In this document: piece after piece, positions 6,762 to 13,693 of the stretch
How the letters are laid out: every line of letters starts with the position of its first letter
Numbering within the stretch: position 1 is the stretch's first letter
From: WRIS01 sp031549175
GTDB lineage: Bacteria; Actinomycetota; Coriobacteriia; Coriobacteriales; Eggerthellaceae
Direction: 5' to 3'
DNA length: 14,039 nt
Assembly: GCA_031549175.1 (NCBI GenBank)
Contig: JAVBQH010000102.1
Coordinates: forward strand, 1-14,039
Notes under the pieces: generated by a model
What the model was told of the DNA's origin: nothing
Databases searched by the model: none
Seen by the model: the letters and a program-made list of their open reading frames with translations, nothing else
Made by a program: the position numbers and the translations under genes

Positions 6762-7178
6762 GTGACCAAAGAGCTGACATCAAGAGACCGGGCGCTTATC
6801 GCCGCGAAGGCCGCTGACGCCAAGAAGGCAAGCGATATCATGGTGCAGGAGGTAGGCGGGCTGATCACGATCACCGACTACTTCGTGATCGCCACGGCCG
6901 CCAACAACCGCCAGGTCGAAGCAATAATCGACGCTATTGAAGAAGACGAGCGCGAACAGGCAGGCGTGAAGCCGATCCATCGTGAGGGCACGGGGGACGG
7001 AATGTGGGCGCTGCTCGACTATGGGGATTTCGTCGTCCACGTCTTCCAGCCCGAGACGCGTGACTACTATCGCCTGGAGGCCCTTTGGAACGATGCTCCC
7101 GTCATCGACCTGGCAAAAGAGGCCGGCCTGACCGATATGGAGTATTCCGACCGCATCGCCAGGCTCATGTCCCGCTAG
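6762..7178 (+). CDS. rsfS: Ribosome silencing factor RsfS
   Basis: RsfS (YbeB/DUF143) binds L14 on the 50S subunit and blocks joining with 30S, reducing translation in starvation or stationary phase. The 138-residue product shows DYFVIATAANNRQ (39-51), IHREG (72-76), MWALLDYGDFVVHVF (81-95) and YYRLEALWNDAPVID (102-116), all conserved in the family. The GTG at 6762 follows GAAGGG with about six bases of spacing and lies 10 bases after the yqeK stop. It is the last gene of the plus-strand run; its stop is five bases before the hairpin of the second REPIN-like element, which may also end transcription. Confidence 0.95.
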   Translation: MTKELTSRDRALIAAKAADAKKASDIMVQEVGGLITITDYFVIATAANNRQVEAIIDAIEEDEREQAGVKPIHREGTGDGMWALLDYGDFVVHVFQPETRDYYRLEALWNDAPVIDLAKEAGLTDMEYSDRIARLMSR

Positions 7179-7182
7179 CCGC

Positions 7183-7292
7183 ATGAGAAAAGGGGACGTT
7201 CACTTTTCTCATTTTGACAAGGGGCCTTCCGGTCGGCGCGAAGCGGGCGTCCTATCCTTCAATGAGAAAAAGTGACCGTCCCTTTTCTCATT
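7183..7292. repeat. REPIN-like element between convergent rsfS and ClC gene
   Basis: The left hairpin pairs ATGAGAAAAG (7183-7192) perfectly with CTTTTCTCAT (7203-7212) around GGGACGTTCA. The right hairpin pairs AATGAGAAAA (7261-7270) perfectly with TTTTCTCATT (7283-7292) around AGTGACCGTCCC. The two are inverted to each other. The TGAG-to-CTCA length is 107 bases against 106 for the element at 1478-1583, with the same loop core but different stems. It fills the gap almost exactly, four bases after the rsfS stop and six bases before the ClC stop on the other strand. The T-rich right arms could let it act as a two-way terminator. Confidence 0.75.
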
Positions 7293-7298
7293 CCCCTG

Positions 7299-8645
7299 TT
7301 AGTCGAGGTGTTGGCGGAAGGGCTTGGGCAGCGGCAAGGCTGCTCCGACTGCGGCGGCGACTATCGTTATGACGATGCCCTTCAATGGGAAGCAGAGCAA
7401 CAACAGCAGCATGGTCAGCACCGGCTGCTTCGTCAGGCACCCCACGAGCGCACCCACACAGGCACACATGCAAAATACCGGGTCGGCCCCGCTTATCGCC
7501 GCAAAGCCCAACCCGATGGCGACCCCGCTGAAGATGGTGGGGAAGAAGTGCCCCCCGCGCCATCCGGATCGGATGCAATAGGCGGTGGTGAACAGCTTGA
7601 GGACCCCGATCAGGAATAAGAGGAGAACCGGATATCCCATCCAGGTCTCAGCAAGCTCGGCCATCTCGGCCTCTCCTGCGAAAAAGACCATAGGCACGAA
7701 CAGGCCGATGCCGCCGAGGAAGGCCCCGCCGATGACCGCCTTGACAACGGGCCTGTTTCCGATCCGGTCGTTCACCCGCACCGCGGCACCGTCAAGGATA
7801 TGGTAGAGCCAGCCTGCCGCAGCTCCGGCCAGGATCAAAGGCACCGTCCAGATAAGCTCGGTCATGCCGTAGGACATTTCGCTGAAATGGGGGAGCCCGC
7901 CGGATTCCCCGGTGAGGCCTTTCAGGAACACGAACATGCCCAAGGCTCCTGCGACGGTGCACAGGTAGACGATGACCTTGCTGGTCTTCGGCAGGTCGAA
8001 GTAATCCCTCTCGCCTTTGTTGTCGTTGCTTTTGCCCGTGCTGCCATACAGGGGGGCCGCAATGCCGAACAGCGGGGCGGTGAAGACGGCGGAAAGCGCC
8101 GCCGCCGTGCCTACTTCGGTCATGGCCTTGAAGTCGTCGCCGAAGCGGCGCATGCGGTCGCCCACCCAGGTGCAGATGCCCGCAACGATTCCGGTCAGGC
8201 CGGATTCAGGGCCGATGCTGCCGCCGAATACAAGGGGCAGCAAGGCGCCCACCGAATACGCGCCGAATCTCTTGTATTCGTAGCGCTTGGATTCCTTGAC
8301 CTTGCCAAGCACCGTGTCGAGCGATTCCGGCCAGGCACCGAAGCGCTTCTCGTAAAGGCCGAGGATGACGCCGCCGATGATGCAGATGAACAGTGGAAAG
8401 ACGGCGATATTGAGATATGTCGGCAAAGTATGCCAGATAAGCCCCGTGAGGAGATCGACGAGGAACAAGAAGAGCCAGACGATCGCGCCGGCGATCACGC
8501 CGAGGAGTACCATCGAGATCGTGAAGAGCAGCCGGTTTTTGAAGGTTGCGGCCGGCCTCGGCGTGTCCCTCAATGCACTGGGCATGTTCGCCTTGGCCGC
8601 CTCGCTTGTCTCCGGCGATTCGGCCTTCCCCGATATATCTGCCAT
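7299..8645 (-). CDS. ClC-family chloride channel/antiporter-like membrane protein
   Basis: The 448-residue product has a polar N-terminus of about 37 residues followed by roughly ten or more hydrophobic segments. Two ClC landmarks are visible. GGSIGPESG (141-149) aligns with the GREGP loop and keeps the gating glutamate as Glu147. GWRGGHFFP (361-369) aligns with the GxxGGxFxP loop. Other key positions differ. The central-serine loop GSGIP appears as FGAWP (102-106), and no tyrosine equivalent to Tyr445 of E. coli ClC is evident near the C-terminus. It is therefore a distant ClC member, and the transported anion cannot be assigned. The ATG lies one base after the stop of the upstream peptidase gene on the same strand, so translation is probably coupled. 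Its 3' end abuts the REPIN-like element. Confidence 0.82.
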   Translation of the reverse strand: MADISGKAESPETSEAAKANMPSALRDTPRPAATFKNRLLFTISMVLLGVIAGAIVWLFLFLVDLLTGLIWHTLPTYLNIAVFPLFICIIGGVILGLYEKRFGAWPESLDTVLGKVKESKRYEYKRFGAYSVGALLPLVFGGSIGPESGLTGIVAGICTWVGDRMRRFGDDFKAMTEVGTAAALSAVFTAPLFGIAAPLYGSTGKSNDNKGERDYFDLPKTSKVIVYLCTVAGALGMFVFLKGLTGESGGLPHFSEMSYGMTELIWTVPLILAGAAAGWLYHILDGAAVRVNDRIGNRPVVKAVIGGAFLGGIGLFVPMVFFAGEAEMAELAETWMGYPVLLLFLIGVLKLFTTAYCIRSGWRGGHFFPTIFSGVAIGLGFAAISGADPVFCMCACVGALVGCLTKQPVLTMLLLLLCFPLKGIVITIVAAAVGAALPLPKPFRQHLD

Positions 8646-8646
8646 G

Positions 8647-9636
8647 TCAGCCCCGCGATTCCTGCAGGCTTTGCGCGGAGGGGAGCCCCCAACCGCCAGC
8701 CGATTTCAATGCTGCGCGATATATTGCCTGTTCCAAGGCTTCAGTGGCAAGGACGGCAAGCAGGTCGGAGCTGGTCTCGACCTCGCCTGAGGCAAGGGTG
8801 AAGACGGCATCCCCGTCCATGGAGGTATGGACGGGGTGGATGGCGCGCGCATAGGCGTCATGGGCCATGGAAGAGACCTTGGTTGCCTGCGCCTTGGTGA
8901 TGCGTGCATTGCTCACGACGATGCCGAGCGTGGTGTTGGTGCGCGGGGGCATATCGCCGGCTGCCTGCGCGGCAAGCGCGAATGCCGCCATGCTGTCGAC
9001 TATCCCCCCGTCCTCGCCGCGGCATCCGGCAAGCCAACCGCCATCAGGGTCTTTGACGTTGCCCGACGCGTTCAGTGCGACGATGGCCGCCACTACAAGG
9101 GGGCCGAAGCGGAGGGCCTTGATGCCGATGCCGGTCTTCATGGCCCGCTCGAAGCCGAGCATCTTGCCGACGCTCGCGCCGGTGCCGGCACCCACGTTGC
9201 CCTCCTCGAAGGGGGAGTGCGAGAAGGCGGCCTGCGCCGCCTGCGCCCCCATAGCCTTGTCAGGATGCAGGTTCTGCCCGACCGCAAGGTCGAACAGGCA
9301 GGCGCCGCTCACAATGGGGACGCAGGTCCCGGCGATCGGGAAGCCGATCCCGCGTGCGGCGAGGATGTCCATGACGCCGCAGCTTGCCGCGAGGCCGAAG
9401 GCGGAGCCTCCAGAAAGCACCACGGCATGCGCCTTCTCGATCATGTTCTCGGGGCGCAGCAGGTCGGTCTCGCGCGTCGCCGGTCCGCCTCCGCGCACAT
9501 CGACGCCGCAGACAGCCCCTTTTGCGGCAATAACGACGCTGCATCCGGTGGCCGCCTCGTCGTCTTGGGCATGCCCGAAGCTGAAGGCCTCGAGGTCGTT
9601 CAGGCTTGCGTTCTCAAACACCATGGCATTCCCCAT
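8647..9636 (-). CDS. P1-family (DmpA-like) aminopeptidase
   Basis: P1 peptidases are Ntn-type hydrolases that cut themselves into two chains and release N-terminal residues; DmpA acts on L-aminoacyl and D-ester substrates, and BapA on beta-peptides. The 329-residue product shows KGAVCGVDVRGGGPATRETD (39-58), VLSGGSAFGL (73-82), GTCVPIVSGACLFDL (103-117) and GNVGAGTGASVGK (146-158). NTTLGIVVSNA begins at 234; by family comparison, Asn234-Thr235 is the likely self-cleavage point, with Thr235 the nucleophile. The start is uncertain between ATG at 9636 (AGGGA only a few bases upstream) and ATG at 9624 (GGGGA about five bases upstream). There is no signal peptide, so it is cytoplasmic. It lies 39 bases after the methyltransferase gene. 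Substrate unknown. Confidence 0.88.
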   Translation of the reverse strand: MGNAMVFENASLNDLEAFSFGHAQDDEAATGCSVVIAAKGAVCGVDVRGGGPATRETDLLRPENMIEKAHAVVLSGGSAFGLAASCGVMDILAARGIGFPIAGTCVPIVSGACLFDLAVGQNLHPDKAMGAQAAQAAFSHSPFEEGNVGAGTGASVGKMLGFERAMKTGIGIKALRFGPLVVAAIVALNASGNVKDPDGGWLAGCRGEDGGIVDSMAAFALAAQAAGDMPPRTNTTLGIVVSNARITKAQATKVSSMAHDAYARAIHPVHTSMDGDAVFTLASGEVETSSDLLAVLATEALEQAIYRAALKSAGGWGLPSAQSLQESRG

Positions 9637-9675
9637 TTCCCTACATTCTGATAGACAACGGTATCACGCAGACGT

Positions 9676-11004
9676 TCATGAAAGGCCGCCTCGCCGTTCG
9701 AAGAGGCTGACGATCTCGCAATGGTAGCTTTGGGGGAACAGGTCCACGGGCACGGCCTCCCTAAGCGAATATCCCGACTCATCAAGGCGGACGACGTCGC
9801 GTGCCCAGGTCGAAGGGTCGCAGCTGACATATGCCAGCTTGTTCGGGCCTGTCGCCGCGATACTTGCCGCAACCCCTTCGGCAAGACCTGCCCGGGGCGG
9901 GTCGACCACCAGGGCGTCGAGGAAGCCGAGTTCAGGCAGCTCGCGTGCGCTGTCTCCTCCAATGACCTCTAAAGAAACCCCGTTGGACTCGGCGTTGCGC
10001 CGAAGATCCCGGACGCTCGACGCAAGGGACTCGACGGCGATCACCTCGCAGCCTGTCAAGGCAAGCGGGATGGAAAAGGTCCCGCCGCCGGCATAAAGGT
10101 CGGCCACCACCGCCCCCGTTTCAAGGTCGAGCTTTTCAATGACCAGGTCTACAAGCTTTTCAGCCTGTTCGGTATTCACTTGGAAGAAGGAGGGCGCGCT
10201 CGTCTTGTACCGTGCAGGCCCAAGGCGTTCCTCCCACGAGCCTTTGCCGTATAAAGCCTCGACCTGCTTGACGGCCCGCGCCTTTCCCTCCTCGGCGACT
10301 ACGCGGACGATGGAGCTTGCCTTGAAGCTGTCCCGCAAGGTCCTTGCCGCCAAAGAGCGGGGGAAGCTCCCCGGTTTCGTCCAAAGGGCGAGCTCGAGGT
10401 CACCTGTCCTGGTGCTATGGCGGATCCCGACGCGGAATATCCCCAAATCCCCCTTCCCCTGCAGGAAGCGGAGGGACCCCTTCAAGGCCTTCGCGGACCT
10501 CTCGATCTCCTTGTGGGCGATCATGCAGCGGTCCGGTGTGACGAAGGCGTGTGATGAGGATTTCCGAAACCCGAGATCAAAGCCTTTCCCTTCCGTGAAG
10601 GCCGCCCCGAATTCGATTTTGTTGCGATAGCCGAAGCCCCGTCCGTCTGCAAGGCAGGGGGATACGACCTCCTGGGCGTGCGCTTCAGAAAGGTGGGCAG
10701 TACGGACAAGCGCAGACACCACGTTGTCCCGCTTCGCTTCGAGCTGTGCCTCGTAGGCGACCTGCTGCCAGGGGCAGCCGCCGCATTCCCCCACATAAGG
10801 GCAGGGTGGTTGTACCCGGTGGGGGGAGGATTCGACGATCTCGGTTATATGCGCGGACGCATAGCGTTGTTTCTCCTCGTCGATCTGCACGAGCACGGTA
10901 TCCCCCGGTACTGCATCCTCTACAAAGAGGGTCTTCCCGGCACCGGTATGCCCGATTCCGGCATTTCCGTAGCTCAAACGCTCTATGGTGACAGGTGCTT
11001 CCAT
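9676..11004 (-). CDS. 23S rRNA m5U methyltransferase (RlmD/RlmCD type)
   Basis: This is a SAM-dependent RNA uridine-C5 methyltransferase with an iron-sulfur cluster. In 442 residues it shows a TRAM RNA-binding domain (about 1-58), the cluster ligands Cys68, Cys74 and Cys77 in CPYVGECGGC plus Cys160 in PDRCMI, and SFFQVN (272-277). The SAM motif is DLYAGGGTFSIPLA (302-315), followed by DPPRAGL (368-374), the catalytic Cys395 in YVSCDPSTWARD, and the general base Glu430 in HCEIVSL. The cluster favours the 23S rRNA enzymes over tRNA TrmA. In Gram-positive bacteria one enzyme often modifies both U747 and U1939, so a single target cannot be assigned. The ATG at 11004 has AGGAG three bases upstream. 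It heads a minus-strand unit with the peptidase and the ClC gene, divergent from the tRNA. Confidence 0.93.
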   Translation of the reverse strand: MEAPVTIERLSYGNAGIGHTGAGKTLFVEDAVPGDTVLVQIDEEKQRYASAHITEIVESSPHRVQPPCPYVGECGGCPWQQVAYEAQLEAKRDNVVSALVRTAHLSEAHAQEVVSPCLADGRGFGYRNKIEFGAAFTEGKGFDLGFRKSSSHAFVTPDRCMIAHKEIERSAKALKGSLRFLQGKGDLGIFRVGIRHSTRTGDLELALWTKPGSFPRSLAARTLRDSFKASSIVRVVAEEGKARAVKQVEALYGKGSWEERLGPARYKTSAPSFFQVNTEQAEKLVDLVIEKLDLETGAVVADLYAGGGTFSIPLALTGCEVIAVESLASSVRDLRRNAESNGVSLEVIGGDSARELPELGFLDALVVDPPRAGLAEGVAASIAATGPNKLAYVSCDPSTWARDVVRLDESGYSLREAVPVDLFPQSYHCEIVSLFERRGGLS

Positions 11005-11035
11005 AAACTCCTATGGATTACTTGCGTGGGTTTTT

Positions 11036-11063
11036 TTGGTTTAAGTTCATAATAGCGTATAAT
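11036..11063 (+). promoter_or_regulatory. Promoter of tRNA-Arg
   Basis: A perfect -10 TATAAT lies at 11058-11063, 12 bases before the tRNA. The -35 is weak: TTGGTT at 11036-11041 with 16 bases of spacing. The region is AT-rich and T-tracted (11031-11037). On the other strand a TATTAT box (11054-11049) could serve the methyltransferase gene, but I found no clear -35 for it. Confidence 0.6.
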
Positions 11064-11075
11064 CATTGAGGTTGT

Positions 11076-11151
11076 GCCCTTGTGGCTCAGGGGATAGAGC
11101 GTCTGCCTCCGGAGCAGAAGGCCGCAGGTTCGAATCCTGTCAAGGGCACCA
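11076..11151 (+). tRNA. tRNA-Arg(CCG)
   Basis: The cloverleaf is complete. The acceptor stem GCCCTTG pairs with CAAGGGC, the D-stem GCTC with GAGC, and the anticodon stem TCTGC with GCAGA. The loop CTCCGGA gives anticodon CCG at 11109-11111, which reads CGG. The T-arm GCAGG/CCTGT encloses TTCGAAT, and the variable loop has 5 bases. The CCA end is encoded (11149-11151). CGG is a used Arg codon in this GC-rich window. No terminator is visible before the next gene, so read-through into the cyclophilin gene is likely. Confidence 0.97.
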
Positions 11152-11205
11152 ATCAACTTAATAGGTTCGGATGATAGCATGCCCACGAGAAAAAGGAGCC
11201 ATACC

Positions 11206-11685
11206 ATGGCAATGTATACCCCAGAATATAAACCAAGCGGCAAAGAGGTCGCCGTAATCAAAACCTCGAAGGGCACCATCCGGGTGCAGTTGGCAGGCAA
11301 CGACGCTCCTATCCATGTCGGCAACTTCGTCGAGCTCGCCCAGAAGGGCTTCTACGACGGCCTGAACTTCCACCGTTACGAGCCCAACTTCGTCATCCAG
11401 GGCGGCTGCCCGCAGGGCACCGGTACGGGCAACCCCGGCTACTCCATCAAGGAGGAGTTCTCCACGAACCCCAACAACAAACACCTTGACGGCACGCTTG
11501 CCATGGCACGTTCCCAAAACCCCGACTCGGCTGGGTCCCAGTTCTATCTCTGCCTTGGCGACCAGGCTTTCCTCGATCCCAACTATACGGTATTCGGTCA
11601 GACGATCGAAGGCCTCGATGTCGTCCATGAACTCCGCAAGGGCGACATCATCGAGAGCATCGAGATCGAGAACGCGAACGCGTAA
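11206..11685 (+). CDS. Cyclophilin-type peptidyl-prolyl isomerase
   Basis: This is a single-domain cyclophilin of 159 residues that interconverts cis and trans X-Pro bonds during protein folding. It shows FHRYEPNFVIQGGCPQGTG (55-73) with the catalytic Arg57, NPGYSIKEEF (76-85), LAMARSQNPDSAGSQFY (98-114) and FLDPNYTVFGQ (122-132). The position often occupied by the cyclosporin-contacting Trp is not Trp, as in many bacterial forms. There is no signal peptide or lipobox, so it is cytoplasmic (PpiB-like). The ATG at 11206 follows AAGGAG (11193-11198) with seven bases of spacing; earlier in-frame ATG at 11179 lacks one. The TPR gene follows after 46 bases. Confidence 0.94.
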   Translation: MAMYTPEYKPSGKEVAVIKTSKGTIRVQLAGNDAPIHVGNFVELAQKGFYDGLNFHRYEPNFVIQGGCPQGTGTGNPGYSIKEEFSTNPNNKHLDGTLAMARSQNPDSAGSQFYLCLGDQAFLDPNYTVFGQTIEGLDVVHELRKGDIIESIEIENANA

Positions 11686-11731
11686 GCTGTAGCCACCAGC
11701 TGCAAAGATAAAGGCAAAGCAAAGGAAGCAG

Positions 11732-13078
11732 ATGAACAACGAGATATTTCAGCAAGCCCGTTCAGCTTATGAAAGCAAGGACTACGAAACGGCGCTTGCG
11801 GCATTCACCCAGTGTTTGCAGGATACGAGCAATCCTTTGGCTCCTGGTGAAATGGGACTTCTCTATCATCAGATCGGCAACAGCCTTGTAAAGCTCAATG
11901 ACTACAACGAGGCTATACATGCCTATTCCCAAGCCACGATCGATACGGCCTACGACGCCTCGGGGGCGGTGAACTACAACCTCGGCATGGCCTATGCCGC
12001 GCTCCGCGACTACGAGGATGCGATCAAGCATTTCGAGATCGCAGTCTCGGACGCGAAATACGACACGCCCTACAAGGCCTTTTCCGGAATGGGGAACGCC
12101 TTGCTGAAACTGGGCAAATCGGCCGAGGCGGGTGTCGCCTTCCGTCACGCGGCGCTTGACGAGAAGAACCCCGACCCGACCAAGGCACTGCTGAACCTCG
12201 GGATCTGCTTCATGGCCCTCAACAGGCCGCAGGATGCGGTCGCTTCCTATGAAAGCGCCTTGCCCTTCGACATGTCCACGGACACGCGCAACAAGCTGTT
12301 CGCCAACTTAGGGCAGGCCTATGTGGCCGCCGGCCAGATGCAGAATGCGGTTACCGCTTTCGAGACGTCTTTGGCCGACAAGACCTACTTCCTCAATGAT
12401 TCCGCAAGCGTCGACTACCAGCGTGCGATTGCCGCCATCGCGTCGGGCTCGTCCGAGGCCACGGCAGCCATGGCCCCGCTCGATGCCGACACCTCCGGCA
12501 TCGACATAAGCGCGGACGGCTCCCCGGTCTACCATGATGGCGACCAGGGATACGACGACGGCCAGTTCTACCAAGACGCCTACGACCCGTCCGACGGAGC
12601 CTCCCTTGCCGAAGACCATTTCTTCACGGCAAGCGACGAGGAGCTTGAGCAGTGGTCGAAGGGCATGGCCAAGAAAAACCGTAAGCGCCGCAACGTGGGG
12701 CTTAAGATCGTCCTGGTCATCGTTATTCTGCTTCTAGCAGTCTTGGCCGGCGGCGTGTTCCTCTACACCCAAGGCTACGGCTATCCAAGCCAGGAAAAGG
12801 TCGTGGAAGAGCTCTTCAAGGACCCGACGAACGCACCCAACAACGTCATTGCGAAAGACGTCGGATCCATCAAGGCCAAGGGCCTGGCGAACCAGGTGGT
12901 ACAGGACAACGCCCCCACCATCAACGGTGTGAACAAGTCGATGAGCGAATCTACGGTCTACGCGACGGCAAAGAACTCCAAGGGCGGCAGCGTGCAGTAC
13001 AAGATATCGCTCGTCAGGGATATGCTTGGTTGGAAGGTCTACAATATCGAGCTGTACTTTGCCAGCCAAAACAGCTGA
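11732..13078 (+). CDS. TPR-repeat single-pass membrane protein
   Basis: I recognise no named family, but the architecture is clear over 448 residues. Six tetratricopeptide repeats run at about 4-37, 42-75, 79-112, 115-146, 150-183 and 187-220, with units such as YNLGMAYAALRDYEDAIKHF. Next comes an acidic, Asp/Tyr/Gly-rich linker (about 245-310), a basic cluster KKNRKRR (314-320) and one membrane helix (about 323-345). A C-terminal domain of about 100 residues follows (350-448). The basic cluster before the helix predicts TPRs inside and the C-terminal domain outside. That domain ends LGWKVYNIELYF, which resembles small NTF2-like or DUF4878-like extracellular domains, but this is a guess. TPRs bind partner proteins, so a scaffold role at the membrane is plausible. 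AAGGAA lies just upstream of the ATG. It is likely co-transcribed with the cyclophilin gene. Confidence 0.85.
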   Translation: MNNEIFQQARSAYESKDYETALAAFTQCLQDTSNPLAPGEMGLLYHQIGNSLVKLNDYNEAIHAYSQATIDTAYDASGAVNYNLGMAYAALRDYEDAIKHFEIAVSDAKYDTPYKAFSGMGNALLKLGKSAEAGVAFRHAALDEKNPDPTKALLNLGICFMALNRPQDAVASYESALPFDMSTDTRNKLFANLGQAYVAAGQMQNAVTAFETSLADKTYFLNDSASVDYQRAIAAIASGSSEATAAMAPLDADTSGIDISADGSPVYHDGDQGYDDGQFYQDAYDPSDGASLAEDHFFTASDEELEQWSKGMAKKNRKRRNVGLKIVLVIVILLLAVLAGGVFLYTQGYGYPSQEKVVEELFKDPTNAPNNVIAKDVGSIKAKGLANQVVQDNAPTINGVNKSMSESTVYATAKNSKGGSVQYKISLVRDMLGWKVYNIELYFASQNS

Positions 13079-13146
13079 CCGCCCTCTGCCGTCTTGCCTG
13101 TCGGCAAGCACCGGTCACAGGCGGCTGCCAACATTGTCACAACATG

Positions 13147-13174
13147 AAACGCGTCCGCACCGGGGCGCGTTTTC
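13147..13174 (+). terminator. Intrinsic terminator after TPR gene
   Basis: A 10-bp stem (AAACGCGTCC at 13147-13156 with GGGCGCGTTT at 13163-13172, one G-T pair) has a 6-base loop and overlaps a TTTT run at 13170-13173. It would end the tRNA-cyclophilin-TPR unit and separate it from ndk. Confidence 0.72.
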
Positions 13175-13225
13175 ATGGCGGAATAGTGAAACGGAAAAGC
13201 AAATAGTTTGAAGAAGGGAAATACC

Positions 13226-13630
13226 ATGGCAATTGAGAAGACCTACATTATGATTAAGCCAGACGGTGTTAAGAACAAGCACATCGGAGAGATCGTGAAC
13301 CGCTTTGAGCGCGCCGGCCTTGCGTTGGAGCGTATGGAGCTCGGCATGGTGAGCAGCGAGCAAGCGAAGGCAAATTATGCTGAGCATGAGGGAAAGCCTT
13401 TTTACGACGGTTTGATCAGCTACATCACTTCCGGCCTTGTCGTGAAGATGGTCATCTCCGGTGACGGCGCTGTTGCAAAATGCCGCAACCTGATGGGAGC
13501 CACTGACCCCGCGAGCGCTGCCCCCGGCACGATTCGTGGTGATTTTGGTCTCATTATGGATGAGAATGTTATTCATGGTTCTGATTCGCCGGAGTCGGCA
13601 GCTCGCGAGATCGGCATCTTTTTCGCGTAA
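13226..13630 (+). CDS. ndk: Nucleoside diphosphate kinase
   Basis: Ndk transfers the gamma-phosphate from ATP to other nucleoside diphosphates through a phospho-histidine. The 134-residue product is slightly shorter than E. coli Ndk (143) but complete: KTYIMIKPDGVKN (5-17), GEIVNRFE (21-28), GATDPASAAPGTIRGDF (91-107) and the active-site His117 in NVIHGSDS. The ATG at 13226 has AAGGGA six bases upstream; an in-frame TTG at 13208 would add six residues. Many codons end in T (GGT, GTT, ATT, GAT), unlike the strongly C- and G-ending neighbours. I see no clear promoter between the upstream terminator and the gene. Confidence 0.97.
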   Translation: MAIEKTYIMIKPDGVKNKHIGEIVNRFERAGLALERMELGMVSSEQAKANYAEHEGKPFYDGLISYITSGLVVKMVISGDGAVAKCRNLMGATDPASAAPGTIRGDFGLIMDENVIHGSDSPESAAREIGIFFA

Positions 13631-13643
13631 GGCGCACGCCCGG

Positions 13644-13680
13644 TTCTTTCAGGACTTTGAGCGAGGCTGTTTTGAAAGAA
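13644..13680. promoter_or_regulatory. Inverted repeat TTCTTTCA-N21-TGAAAGAA
   Basis: Perfect 8-base arms at 13644-13651 and 13673-13680 are separated by 21 bases, centred in the 63-base gap between ndk and the iron-sulfur protein gene. The right arm touches the AAGGAG binding site. It could be an operator, a transcript hairpin masking the binding site, or chance. No T-run follows, so it is not a standard terminator. Confidence 0.35.
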
Positions 13681-13693
13681 AAGGAGAAGTACC

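Noticed and set aside
7800..8801. Plus-strand frame of 333 codons opposite the ClC gene
   Set aside because: The minus strand gives a hydrophobic protein with ClC loops and a coupled start; the plus frame is charged, repetitive and crosses a gene boundary.
11076..11151. tRNA-Arg as an integration site for a genomic island
   Set aside because: No integrase, no repeated tRNA 3' end and only housekeeping-type genes on either side in this window.
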